From CAZKWG01 sp964615375 (GTDB lineage: Bacteria > Myxococcota_A > UBA796 > CAZKWG01), in NCBI GenBank assembly GCA_964615375.1, contig CAZTOW010000009.1, positions 1-64,000 of the forward strand: DNA of 64,000 bases, written 5' to 3'. The notes beneath the pieces are model-generated. The model did no database searches, had not been told where the DNA came from, and saw nothing but the letters and a program-made list of their open reading frames with translations. The first letter of the stretch is position 1. The number at the start of each line of letters is the position of its first letter. The position numbers and the translations under genes are program-made. Below are positions 50,731 to 58,847 of the stretch, piece after piece.

Positions 50731-51857
50731 ACGGCCCCGGAAGCGGCATCTACCCCAGGAGCCCGCTGGGCGAGCGCGAGCAGGGCATCCCCACCGGCCG
50801 CGACGTCCCCTGGGAGCCGCTGGTGGACTACCGGCGCGCGGGCGTCAGCGAGACCACCATCCACGGCGCCGTGGCCTGGGCCAGCGGCGACCGCGTGGTC
50901 CACCAGCTCGGCGGGGACGTGCTCTGCTACGGCCGCAGCATGATGAAGCCGCTCATGATCAAGGGCGTGGCCTCCGTGCTCGGCCCGCTCACGAGCTGGG
51001 AGCAGCGCGCCATCTCCGTCTCCTCGCACAACGGCACGCCCGAGCACGTCGCCACCGCCCAGAGCCTGCTGGACGACACCGAGCGCGGCCTCATGCAGAC
51101 CCCGCTGGACGTGCCGCTCATGCAGTTCGGCCGCCAGGTGCGCCGCCCGCGCCGCTGGTACCACTGCTGCTCGGGCGAGCACGCCGCCATCCTGCTGGCC
51201 TGCCGCCAGTCGCGCTGGCCGCGCGTCGGCTACACGCTGCCCCAGCACCCCTTCTTCCAGGCCTACCTGGACGTGCTCCGCCGCACGCTGGGGCCCGACT
51301 GGAACCCGCTCCGGGTCGCGCGCGACGGCTGCGGGCTCCCCACCTGCTCCAACACCGTGAGCGAGCTCGCCCTCCTCTTCTCCAGCCTGGCCCGCCACCG
51401 GGACGAGGACTGGATCTGGGAGGCCATGGTCCGCCACCCGGACCTCGTGGGCGGCTTCAACCGGCTGGACAGCACCATCCTCAAGGCCGGAGGGGGCGCG
51501 GTCCTGGCCAAGGAGGGCGCCGACGGCCTGCTGGGCATGGCCATCGTCCACCCGGACTACCCGGACGGCCTGGGCGTGGTCATCAAGATCGCCCATGGGT
51601 GGAACCCGCAGGCCACCTGGTACGTCGCCCGCGCCGTGCTGGGCGTGCTGGGGGTGGAGCTGCGCAACCCCTACCCCCTCCACCGCCAGAAGGCCTTCCT
51701 GGTCCCCGGCGTCGTGCCGCCCGAGCGGCTCGCCACGCTGGAGAAGATCCACACCTGGGACGACTGGGATCCCGACCGCGAGCGCTACTACTACGAGTGG
51801 GAGCGCTACGTGGACAGCTTCGCCCCGCCCGAGCACGGGCTGGGAGGTCCGAGATGA
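50727..51857 (+). CDS. L-asparaginase II family protein (PF06089-type)
   Basis: A 376-residue protein of the Rhizobium-type asparaginase family. Conserved segments: GRSMMKPLMIKG (Ser and Lys as in the family), SVSSHNGTPEHV (His), WYHCCSGEHAAILLAC (the CSGKH-like signature, here with Glu in place of Lys), ARDGCGLPTCSNTVSELALLF and ILKAGGGAVLAKEGADGLLGMA. The Lys-to-Glu change next to the nucleophile may alter activity. The family cleaves amides; here it sits in an operon for ring-cleavage products, so the substrate may not be asparagine. Confidence 0.8.
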   Translation: MNGPGSGIYPRSPLGEREQGIPTGRDVPWEPLVDYRRAGVSETTIHGAVAWASGDRVVHQLGGDVLCYGRSMMKPLMIKGVASVLGPLTSWEQRAISVSSHNGTPEHVATAQSLLDDTERGLMQTPLDVPLMQFGRQVRRPRRWYHCCSGEHAAILLACRQSRWPRVGYTLPQHPFFQAYLDVLRRTLGPDWNPLRVARDGCGLPTCSNTVSELALLFSSLARHRDEDWIWEAMVRHPDLVGGFNRLDSTILKAGGGAVLAKEGADGLLGMAIVHPDYPDGLGVVIKIAHGWNPQATWYVARAVLGVLGVELRNPYPLHRQKAFLVPGVVPPERLATLEKIHTWDDWDPDRERYYYEWERYVDSFAPPEHGLGGPR

Positions 51858-53311
51858 GCCTGCACGTCACGCCCGAGCTCCACAACTACATCGGCGGTCG
51901 CTTCGTCCCGCCCGCGGGCGGCGTCTTCCTGGACGACCTCGCCCCGGCCACGGGCGCCCTGCTCACGCGCATCCCGCGCTCCGGGCCGGCGGACGTGGAC
52001 GCCGCCGTGCTGGCTGCCTCCAACGCGCGCCATGGCGCCTGGGGCCGGACCAGCGTGGCCGAGCGCGCCGACCTGCTGGACGCCGTGGCCGACGCGCTGG
52101 AGGCCCGCCTGGAGATCCTGGCGGCGCTGGAGAGCCAGGACACGGGCAAGCCGGTGAAGCTGGCGCGCAGCCTGGACATCCCGCGGGCCATCGCCAACTT
52201 CCGCTTCTTCGCCGGGGCCGTGCGCCACGACCGCACCGACCTGCACGAGATGGCGGGCGCGCTGAACTACACGCTGCGGCGTCCGATGGGCGTGGTCGCG
52301 CTCATCAGCCCCTGGAACCTGCCGCTCTACCTGCTGTCCTGGAAGGTGGCGCCCGCGCTGGCCCTGGGCAACGCCGTCATCGCCAAGCCGAGCGAGCTCA
52401 CCCCGCTGACGGCGAACGCGCTGGCCGAGGTCCTGCACGATCTCGGCCTCCCGCCCGGCGCCTTCAACCTCCTGCACGGGCTCGGCCCCGAGGTGGGCCA
52501 GGCCCTGGTCGAGCACCCCGGCGTGGCCGCGATCTCGTTCACCGGCGGCACCGCCACCGGGCGCCGCGTGGCCGCCACCGCCGCCCCGGCCTTCAAGAAG
52601 CTGAGCCTGGAGCTGGGCGGCAAGAACCCCACGGTCGTCTTCGCCGACGCCGACTTCGAGGCCGCCGTCCAGGGCACCGTGCGCGCCGGCTTCCTCAACC
52701 AGGGGCAGATCTGCCTGTGCGGCTCGCGCATCCTGGTCGAGCGCGAGATCGCCGAGCCCTTCACCGAGGCCCTCGTGGACGCCGTCAGCCGCCTGCGCAT
52801 GGGCGACCCGAGCGACCCCGACACCGATCTCGGCGCCCTGGTCTCCCTCGACCACCGGGCCAAGGTCGAGAGCTACCTGCGCCTGGCCGAAGAGGAGGGC
52901 GGCCGCGTGCTCTGCGGCGGGGATCGCCCCGCCCTCGGCCAGCCCTGGGACGGCGGCGCCTGGCTGCGCCCGGCGGTGGTCACGGGGCTCTCGCACCAGT
53001 GCCGCACCGCCAGCGAGGAGATCTTCGGGCCCGTGGTCACCGTCCACCCCTTCGACACCGAGGCCGAGGCGCTCGCGATGGCCAACAGCGTGCGCTACGG
53101 CCTGAGCGCGAGCCTCTGGACCCGCGATCTGAGCCGCGCCCACCGCTTCTCCGCGGCGCTGGAGAGCGGCATGGTCTGGGTCAACACCTGGCTGCTCCGG
53201 GACCTCCGCGTGCCGTTTGGCGGGGTCAAGGAGTCGGGCGTGGGCCGCGAGGGCGGCGTCCACTCGCTCGAGTTCTTCAGCGAGAGCAAGAACGTCTGCA
53301 TCAAGCTGTAG
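51854..53311 (+). CDS. Aldehyde dehydrogenase, 2-aminomuconate/2-hydroxymuconate semialdehyde type
   Basis: A 485-residue NAD-dependent ALDH. Catalytic residues: Asn in SPWNLPLYLLSW, Glu in SLELGGKNP, Cys in QGQICLCGSR; NAD-site GGTATGR. The Asn-Leu-Pro-Leu-Tyr-Leu-Leu-Ser-Trp stretch and the end GVGREGGVHSLEFFSESKNVCIKL are typical of AmnC/DmpC-like enzymes that oxidise aminomuconic or hydroxymuconic semialdehyde. This supports a meta-cleavage pathway with the dioxygenase operon at 59509-62467. Its last 11 bases overlap the convergent Uma2 gene. Confidence 0.88.
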   Translation: MSLHVTPELHNYIGGRFVPPAGGVFLDDLAPATGALLTRIPRSGPADVDAAVLAASNARHGAWGRTSVAERADLLDAVADALEARLEILAALESQDTGKPVKLARSLDIPRAIANFRFFAGAVRHDRTDLHEMAGALNYTLRRPMGVVALISPWNLPLYLLSWKVAPALALGNAVIAKPSELTPLTANALAEVLHDLGLPPGAFNLLHGLGPEVGQALVEHPGVAAISFTGGTATGRRVAATAAPAFKKLSLELGGKNPTVVFADADFEAAVQGTVRAGFLNQGQICLCGSRILVEREIAEPFTEALVDAVSRLRMGDPSDPDTDLGALVSLDHRAKVESYLRLAEEEGGRVLCGGDRPALGQPWDGGAWLRPAVVTGLSHQCRTASEEIFGPVVTVHPFDTEAEALAMANSVRYGLSASLWTRDLSRAHRFSAALESGMVWVNTWLLRDLRVPFGGVKESGVGREGGVHSLEFFSESKNVCIKL

Positions 53312-54137
53312 TGGAGGAGCCCTCCCGGCGCGCCTGGAGCTCCACCCGCAGCGCCTCCGCAGAGCGCGCGTCCAGGAGCGCCTCGGCCAGCCACAGCAGC
53401 TCCTCGGCGTCAGCTCCGCTCAGCAGAACCTCGCGCGCAGCCTCCTCCGCTGGGAAGCGCCGGGCGAGCTGGCGCGAGACCGCGGCGCGCAGGCCCTCCG
53501 CGTGGCCCTCTGCGTGGCCCTCTGCGTGGCCCTCCGCGTGGCCCTCTTCACGCACAGACTCGAGGCTCTGGTAGCCGAAGCGCTGCAGCATGTTCCGCAG
53601 CACCACGCCTTCCGCGGCCTCCTCGCTGTAGAGGGCCTCGACGGGGACCGGGTTCTCCAGCACCCCAGGCGCCTCCAGCCGCTCCCCGGCCACGCGCAGG
53701 ACCCTGGCCTTGCCGGGCTCATAGACCTCCACGCGGCGCGGCCCGTCCAGGCGCACCACCCAGAGGTAGCGTGTGCCCGCCTCCAGAAGGTCTTTGATCT
53801 TGCGCTTCAGATCCGAGTGATCCTGCCCAGGACCCGCGTACTCGATGGCCAGGGGCGGCGCGACCCGCTCCCAGTCCCCGTCGCCGCCTTCGCTCAGCAC
53901 CGAGACATCTGGGGCGCGGAGCATCCCGGGGCGCGTCGTGACCCCCACCTCCACGCCAGCGCGCTTGACCTTCGGATCGCTCTTGAGGATTGCGGCCCCC
54001 CAGGCCTGAGCGTCCCCGCCCGCCTTCTTCGTCGGCATCACCTCGATGAGCTGGCCGTCGGAGATCTCGTAGGGGTCGCCCGAGCGGATCATGTCCGCGG
54101 TCCAGTAGACCCCTGGGGCGATCATCGGGTCAGGCAT
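53301..54137 (-). CDS. Uma2-family nuclease-like protein with HAEG repeats
   Basis: A 278-residue protein. ATG 54137 follows a GAGG Shine-Dalgarno; GTG 54149 would add four residues. The Uma2 core is VYWTADMIRSGDPYEISDGQLIEVMP, TRPGMLRAPDVSVLSEGG (metal Asp), PPLAIEYAGPGQDHSDLKRKIKDLLEAGTRYLWVVR (Glu … Lys). Near residue 200 four HAEG tetrapeptides (12-bp repeat at 53504-53551) precede a helical C-terminus resembling that of the left-edge gene. Convergent with the dehydrogenase, stops 11 bp overlapping. Confidence 0.82.
   Translation of the reverse strand: MPDPMIAPGVYWTADMIRSGDPYEISDGQLIEVMPTKKAGGDAQAWGAAILKSDPKVKRAGVEVGVTTRPGMLRAPDVSVLSEGGDGDWERVAPPLAIEYAGPGQDHSDLKRKIKDLLEAGTRYLWVVRLDGPRRVEVYEPGKARVLRVAGERLEAPGVLENPVPVEALYSEEAAEGVVLRNMLQRFGYQSLESVREEGHAEGHAEGHAEGHAEGLRAAVSRQLARRFPAEEAAREVLLSGADAEELLWLAEALLDARSAEALRVELQARREGSSTTA
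53504..53551 (-). repeat. 12-bp tandem repeat encoding HAEG
   Basis: Four copies of gtggccctctgc or gtggccctccgc encode HAEG repeats of the Uma2-type gene. Confidence 0.85.
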
Positions 54138-54228
54138 CGTCCACCTCACACAGGGTGCGCTCGTCGCGCTACCACCGGCGACATGGATGTTTTACCCCAC
54201 TTTTCCCGGAACTACAAGGCAGGGGAAT

Positions 54229-54257
54229 TTGCCGATGCACATGAGCATCAGTATACT
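54229..54257 (+). promoter_or_regulatory. Promoter of the VapBC-Nudix operon
   Basis: TTGCCG (54229-54234), 17-bp spacer, TATACT (54252-54257). A start about six bases later would give a leader of 30 bases before the ATG at 54295. The region is AT-rich relative to its surroundings. Confidence 0.55.
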
Positions 54258-54294
54258 CATCTCGTCCCCCGGCTTCGCGCGAGGAGGTGCAGAG

Positions 54295-54543
54295 ATGGCC
54301 CAGACCCGACGTGCGCAGATCCTCATGGACCCGGCGGAGTACAGCGCCCTTCAGCTCATCGCCCGCCAGCGTCGGACCTCCGTGGGCGACCTCATCCGCC
54401 TCGCCGTGCGCGAGAAGTACCTCACCGCGACCGACGAGCGGCGCGCCGCGGCGGCCAGGATCGCGGGGATGAGCCTCCCCGTGGAGAGCTGGGAGCAGAT
54501 GAAGCAGGAGATCGAGGGCGCATACGATGCCGGTCTTCCTTGA
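54295..54543 (+). CDS. vapB: VapB-like ribbon-helix-helix antitoxin
   Basis: An 82-residue antitoxin. ATG 54295 has a strong Shine-Dalgarno (gaggaggtgcag); the longer upstream frame from 54187 includes the promoter and is rejected. The N-terminus RRAQILMDPAEYSALQLIARQRRTSVGDLIRLAVREKYL is a ribbon-helix-helix DNA-binding domain; the C-terminus (IAGMSLPVESWEQMKQEIEGAYDAGLP) would cap the toxin. It overlaps the PIN gene by 17 bases and probably represses its own promoter. Confidence 0.85.
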   Translation: MAQTRRAQILMDPAEYSALQLIARQRRTSVGDLIRLAVREKYLTATDERRAAAARIAGMSLPVESWEQMKQEIEGAYDAGLP

Positions 54544-54940
54544 CACGAACGTCTTCATCTACGCGGCGGGCCAGGACCACCCTCAGAAGGCGCCCTCCGT
54601 CGCCCTCCTGACCCGCATCGCCAACGGCGAGGTCGCGGGCGTCACCAGCGTCGAGGTGGTCCAGGAGCTGCACCACGTCTACCGTCGGCGCGGGATGCTC
54701 CGCGAGGGCGTCGCGCTGGGTCGCGAGGTCCTGAGGCTGTTCCCCGAGATCCTGCCCATCACGCGCCGTGACCTCGAGCGCGCCGGTCAGCTCCTCGAAC
54801 GGCTGCCCCAGCTCTCCCCGCGAGACGCGCTGCACGCCGCCACCGCGCTGGGTCAGGGCGTGGACGTGATCGTCAGCGTCGATCCGGACTTCGACGTGAT
54901 CCGCGAGATCCGCCGCCTTCTGCCCGCAGAGGTCCTATGA
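54527..54940 (+). CDS. vapC: VapC-like PIN-domain toxin
   Basis: A 137-residue PIN ribonuclease. Metal-binding acids: FLDTNVFIYA (Asp5), TSVEVVQELHHVY (Glu), SPRDALHAATAL (Asp), SVDPDFDVI (Asp). Length and motif order are normal for VapC. The antitoxin gene is directly upstream with overlap, and the stop overlaps the start of a Nudix gene (ATGA at 54937-54940), which is an unusual third member. Confidence 0.9.
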   Translation: MPVFLDTNVFIYAAGQDHPQKAPSVALLTRIANGEVAGVTSVEVVQELHHVYRRRGMLREGVALGREVLRLFPEILPITRRDLERAGQLLERLPQLSPRDALHAATALGQGVDVIVSVDPDFDVIREIRRLLPAEVL

Positions 54941-55416
54941 CCCCCGACTGGTCCACCTGGACCCCCACCATGCGCGCCACGCTCTGCTTCGTGCTGGACG
55001 GCGACCGCGCCCTGCTCATCCGCAAGAAGCGCGGCCTGGGCGCGGGCAAGGTCAACGCGCCGGGCGGGCGCATCGATCCGGGCGAGACCCCGGCCCAGAC
55101 CGCCGTGCGCGAGGTGCAGGAGGAGCTGGGCGTCACGCCGCTGGACGTGGACGAGCGCGGGCAGCTCTCCTTTCAGTTCGTGGACGGGCTCGCGCTGCAC
55201 GTCCACGTCTTCCTGGCGCGGGCGCACGAGGGCGAGGCCACCGAGACGGACGAAGCCATCCCGCTGTGGACCCCGCTCACCGCCCTGCCCTACGAGGAGA
55301 TGTGGGCGGACGACCGCGTGTGGCTGCCGGTGATGCTGGAGGGACGCCGCTTCGCCCTGCGCGCGGTGTTCGACGGGGACGCGATGCTGTGGCACGAGAT
55401 GGATCTTTTTTCTTGA
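54937..55416 (+). CDS. Nudix hydrolase, 8-oxo-dGTP diphosphatase (MTH1/MutT) type
   Basis: A 159-residue enzyme with a perfect Nudix box (PGGRIDPGETPAQTAVREVQEELGV: GX5EX7REUXEEXGU). The opening RATLCFVLDGDRALLIRKKRGLGAGKVNAPGG and the end SFQFVDGLALHVHVFLARAHEG … EMDLFS resemble MTH1-like oxidised-purine-nucleotide hydrolases, so the likely task is cleaning oxidised dGTP. It is translated after VapC by ATGA overlap. Confidence 0.9.
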   Translation: MTPDWSTWTPTMRATLCFVLDGDRALLIRKKRGLGAGKVNAPGGRIDPGETPAQTAVREVQEELGVTPLDVDERGQLSFQFVDGLALHVHVFLARAHEGEATETDEAIPLWTPLTALPYEEMWADDRVWLPVMLEGRRFALRAVFDGDAMLWHEMDLFS

Positions 55417-55437
55417 CAAGGAGGCTCTGACGTGAAA

Positions 55438-55496
55438 GGCTCTCCTCAGGGCCGGCTCTCCTCAGGGCCGGCTCTCCTCAGGGCCGGCTCTCCCGC
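55438..55496 (+). repeat. 16-bp tandem repeat (3.7 copies)
   Basis: ggctctcctcagggcc is present three times in a row (55438-55485) plus a partial fourth. It lies in the 112-bp gap between the Nudix gene and the next gene. Each unit carries the inverted ggc/gcc ends, so it could fold. Confidence 0.85.
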
Positions 55497-55528
55497 ACCC
55501 GATGCCATGATGATGACAGGAGAGCCCA

Positions 55529-55915
55529 ATGCGTCGCAGCAAGATCCCGCTTCCGTTCACGACCCTCCTTTGCAAGAGCACGACCGCGACCTTCTGGCCC
55601 ATGACGCCATGGATGGACGCGAGCCAGGTGGGTAGCCTGCGCTTCACCTTGGAGATCCGCTGCCTGGAAGGGGATCAGGAGATCTCTGGCGCATACCAGA
55701 CCGCGAACGTGGAGAACAGCCCGGACTCGGCCGTCGCGGTCGGCAGCTACGCCAACTCGAATGGGATGTCCTACGGATCGAGCTTCACGGACGTCTCGGC
55801 GAACACGCAGCCCAAGCAGCTCGTCCGGCTGGGTTGTCTGGTGAAGAACACGTCGACGTCCAACACGACCTGGTCGCGGGTGGCTGGGTCTGTGGACATC
55901 CTGGACATGCAGTGA
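55529..55915 (+). CDS. Hypothetical protein, beta-rich
   Basis: A 128-residue protein with good Shine-Dalgarno (aggagag) before ATG 55529. There is no convincing signal peptide. The sequence is beta-rich and polar (SLRFTLEIRCLEGDQEISGAYQ, VAVGSYANSNGMSYGSSFTD, LGCLVKNTSTSNTTWSRVAGSVDIL). It shares GTGA (55912-55915) with the next gene. No family recognised; a phage- or surface-layer-like beta-sandwich is a guess. Confidence 0.6.
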   Translation: MRRSKIPLPFTTLLCKSTTATFWPMTPWMDASQVGSLRFTLEIRCLEGDQEISGAYQTANVENSPDSAVAVGSYANSNGMSYGSSFTDVSANTQPKQLVRLGCLVKNTSTSNTTWSRVAGSVDILDMQ

Positions 55916-57156
55916 TCACCGCGGAGACCTCCTGCGGGGGGCCGGGGGCCTGCGAGTGCAGCGGGTGCCGCTCACCCTCCTCCGTGGCGCGGACGCTCGG
56001 GGGTGGGAGGACCGCGCTGGCGGCACCCTCAGCACCTTCGCCGGCAGAGCTCGCCCGAGCCGCGGGGCGAGGGTGGTCTTCTCGTGATCGGGCCTCCCAT
56101 GCGCGCATCGCGTCCGAGAGCGGCCCTCGGAGCTCCGAAGAGCGCGAGGCCGATGAGGACGCCTTTCGCACCAACGCCGTGATCGGATCGGGGAAGCTGG
56201 GCCTGATCCGGGAGTGGGCGGCGCTGGTGTCGCTCGGCGACGAGGAGGCGACGGACGCCTGGTGGTTCGAGCACTACGATGAGCTGGGGCTGCTGTTCTG
56301 CGATCCGCTCTACTCCCCACCATCGAAGTACTGGGGCAGTTGCGCCAGCACCATGTTGGGATCGGACGCGGAGTGCGCGGACCTGGCCTGCGACAACACC
56401 CGGTCCATCCCCGACATGGACGACTACGCCGCGCGAGATGTCCCTCTGGACATCTACGATCTGCGTGGGAAGACCTCCGATTGCGAGGATGCCCTCGCCG
56501 ACATCATCCGCGCGGCCTGGGCTCTGCTCATGGCCAACCTGGACCTTGTACGGTGGGCTGCCTGCTATGTGTTCGGACCTGGTGAGCGCGAGGCGGAGTG
56601 CCTCGTGAATGCCATCAATGGCATGGCGGCCGAACGAGATGGCATCTTGGACATCTTCTCGGATGGAAGACTTACAGATGTTGATATCTATATTGTCAGC
56701 CCCGACTGGGCAGGCGCCGGCGTCTCCTGGGGCCTCCGAATCATGGTGATTTATGCAGGTCACGAGTACTGGAATGTTGCGACGTCCCAATGGTGTTGCG
56801 GCGACAATTTGACGCGCACATGCATGGCCTTGGACGTAGCCACCATCCTCCTGCATGAGTTACTCCACTACTGCAAATACGACAGCGCTGACGCGGAAGT
56901 GTCTGGCACGGATGTGACCGTCAGCGATTCATGCGGTCTTGCCTACCTGCTGGAGGGCGCATTCAAATGGGCGATCCTCGGTAGGTATCCAGATCTGGCT
57001 GAGAGCAGCTGCTGCGCGCAGTTCTACTTTGACTATTACCTTGACCTCGAAGATCTCAAGTATTACAGGTTCGAGGGGGTACCTCTCTATTCGCTGTTTG
57101 CGGAGGGCTATCCTACTCCCGGCATTGCCACCTACTGCTACCCCACGAGTTGTTGA
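55912..57156 (+). CDS. Putative zinc metalloprotease (HExxH) of unknown family
   Basis: A 414-residue protein read from GTG 55912, which overlaps the upstream stop. The N-terminus to about residue 85 is low in structure (Cys- and Ser-rich), the rest is unlike known families and has many Cys and aromatic residues. HELLH at residues 315-319 (TILLHELLHYCKYDS) fits a zincin active site, with LLEGAFKW downstream offering a possible third ligand. From about 56600 the GC content drops well below that of the window, suggesting foreign origin. No signal peptide is evident from this start, so a different start or export route is possible. Confidence 0.6.
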   Translation: MITAETSCGGPGACECSGCRSPSSVARTLGGGRTALAAPSAPSPAELARAAGRGWSSRDRASHARIASESGPRSSEEREADEDAFRTNAVIGSGKLGLIREWAALVSLGDEEATDAWWFEHYDELGLLFCDPLYSPPSKYWGSCASTMLGSDAECADLACDNTRSIPDMDDYAARDVPLDIYDLRGKTSDCEDALADIIRAAWALLMANLDLVRWAACYVFGPGEREAECLVNAINGMAAERDGILDIFSDGRLTDVDIYIVSPDWAGAGVSWGLRIMVIYAGHEYWNVATSQWCCGDNLTRTCMALDVATILLHELLHYCKYDSADAEVSGTDVTVSDSCGLAYLLEGAFKWAILGRYPDLAESSCCAQFYFDYYLDLEDLKYYRFEGVPLYSLFAEGYPTPGIATYCYPTSC

Positions 57157-57214
57157 TGAGCGTCGGTTTGACAGCCTCCTCGTCTCCACATCGCCGACAA
57201 GCGAGAACGCCCTG

Positions 57215-57514
57215 ATGAGAACCCACAGGTGCAAGACATCAACCTATCTCATCCTGCTCCTCACCCTGTCCACTGGATCTCAGACCCTTCCTGTGGCCCA
57301 TGCTCGACACGACTATATCTACTGGAGGCTCGTGTTGGAGAACGACACGCTCACGGGGGTGGACTCAGCGCTGGTGAACGATACCGGACTCCACACGGAG
57401 TGCTCGAGCTCGCCCGGGGCACTGCAAGTTGTTGACGGGACCTCCCTGTATCTGGCGATCCTCTGTCGCTTTGCTTCGGGTATCAGGATGGAGCCCATGG
57501 AGGCCTCCCCATGA
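57215..57514 (+). CDS. Small exported hypothetical protein
   Basis: A 99-residue protein with a signal peptide (THRCKTSTYLILLLTLSTGSQTLPVAHA, likely cut after AHA), then a beta-like segment (YIYWRLVLENDTLTGVDSALVNDTG) with two Cys. Low GC content like the end of the upstream gene. The stop overlaps the next start (ATGA, 57511-57514). Function unknown; may be a partner or inhibitor of the putative metalloprotease. Confidence 0.55.
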   Translation: MRTHRCKTSTYLILLLTLSTGSQTLPVAHARHDYIYWRLVLENDTLTGVDSALVNDTGLHTECSSSPGALQVVDGTSLYLAILCRFASGIRMEPMEASP

Positions 57515-57765
57515 TCCCCTCCCTCCTCCACAAGCTGCCCCAGCTCCCCCTGGGCTCCCTCCTCCTGCTCGCCCTCCTCGCCTGGCCCGCCTGCGACCGC
57601 AGCCCAGAGATGCCCCCCGAGGGCGCCTACCAGATCCTCAACCCGGAAGACCTGCCCGTCGCCGACGTGAGCGTCGAGGTCGAGGGAGATCGCATGACCG
57701 TCTCCTTCACTGAGGACGACGGCGCCCGCCGGACCCTGGTCTACCGCATCGAGCTCCGGGACTGA
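57511..57765 (+). CDS. Small lipoprotein
   Basis: An 84-residue lipoprotein. A signal (LPLGSLLLLALLAWPAC) with lipobox WPAC is followed by about 55 residues of beta-type sequence (VADVSVEVEGDRMTVSFTEDDGARRTLVYRIEL). GC content is normal again. Ends directly against the convergent gene. Unknown function. Confidence 0.7.
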   Translation: MIPSLLHKLPQLPLGSLLLLALLAWPACDRSPEMPPEGAYQILNPEDLPVADVSVEVEGDRMTVSFTEDDGARRTLVYRIELRD

Positions 57766-58776
57766 TCAGCCCCCCATCCGCCGCCGCGTCCGCCGATCCA
57801 GCGCCACGCCCAGCTCCGCCGCGCGCCGCCACGAGGCTCGCGCCTCGTCCTCGCGCCCGAGCGCCCACAGCGCGTCCCCGCGGGTGCGCTCCAGCGCGCC
57901 CGAGCGCGGGAAGGTCGCCAGCAGCGGGTCCAGCAGGGAGAGCGCCGCCTCCGGCCGGTCGCCGCGGGCCAGGAAGAAGGCCAGCGCGGCGAGCTGGTTC
58001 GCCACCTCCACCGAGGCGGGCAGGTCGTTGAAGCTGCCCTTGCCCGTGCAGGTGGGGGCGAGCGCGCGGCAGATCACGAGCTGGCCCGTCCGGGGCGAGC
58101 TCTCCGGCGAGGTGAGCGGCGGGTTCGCCAGGATCTCGTAGGCGATGCTCGCGGCGCCCTCGCTGTCGAAGAGCCGGTGGCGGCGGAGCGCCTGCTCTCC
58201 GGCCACGGCCAGGAACTGGAGGTAGATCTCGTCGTCCAGCCAGGTGATGCCGCCGTTCGGCGTGGTGCCGAGCTTCGCGACCAGCTCCCGCGCCCGCCCG
58301 AGGTCGCCCTCGGCCAGCGCGGCGTCGAGGGCGGCCCTGCCCTCCGCCCAGGGGCTCGTGGTGATCTTGGTGTGGTCGCCGAAGCGCCGGGCCCCGTCCT
58401 TCCAGGTCCAGGTCTCGATCGTGTACTGGTCCAGCGGATCCATGGGTCCGCCGCTCGGGCGCCGCAGGGTCAGGAGCCCGTCGGCCAGCGTGGGCGTCCA
58501 GGCCCCGGCCGGCGCCTCGACGGGGCCGTCCACGAGGGTCTGCCAGACGTCCTCTTCCCCGTCGGCCGCCTGCCAGTTGACCAGGGCGAGCGCGCGGTGG
58601 TCCTGCTCGCCCACGGGAGAGGTGCAGACGCGCAGGAAGACCGGCCGACCGCCGGCCTCGCCGAGCGCCTCCTCGTAGACCTCCTCGGCCTGCGCGCAGG
58701 TGAACGACGAGGCCCTCGCCGGCGCCCCTGCGAGCGCCGCGAGCGCCGGGACCAGGACCGTCCGCGCGCGCACCAT
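57766..58776 (-). CDS. Exported TPR-like protein
   Basis: A 336-residue protein with a signal peptide (ending APARASS) and Cys residues in the first 60 residues (FTCAQAEEVYEEALGEAGG, LRVCTSP). The second half is helical and contains TPR-type units (LFDSEGAASIAYEILANPP, RPEAALSLLDPLLATFPRSGALERTRGDALWALGREDEARASWRRAAELG). No catalytic motif. The TPM-domain gene runs divergently 71 bp upstream. Confidence 0.75.
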   Translation of the reverse strand: MVRARTVLVPALAALAGAPARASSFTCAQAEEVYEEALGEAGGRPVFLRVCTSPVGEQDHRALALVNWQAADGEEDVWQTLVDGPVEAPAGAWTPTLADGLLTLRRPSGGPMDPLDQYTIETWTWKDGARRFGDHTKITTSPWAEGRAALDAALAEGDLGRARELVAKLGTTPNGGITWLDDEIYLQFLAVAGEQALRRHRLFDSEGAASIAYEILANPPLTSPESSPRTGQLVICRALAPTCTGKGSFNDLPASVEVANQLAALAFFLARGDRPEAALSLLDPLLATFPRSGALERTRGDALWALGREDEARASWRRAAELGVALDRRTRRRMGG

Positions 58777-58847
58777 GACCGTCTCCTATCGCGCCCCTTC
58801 GCATGGCGCCCCCATTCCGGGATATGCTCCCGCCGCTGAGGTGTCCG

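Noticed and set aside
54187..54294. Longer start for the VapB-like antitoxin
   Set aside because: The extra 36 codons contain the -10 box and lack a Shine-Dalgarno, while ATG 54295 has a near-perfect one.
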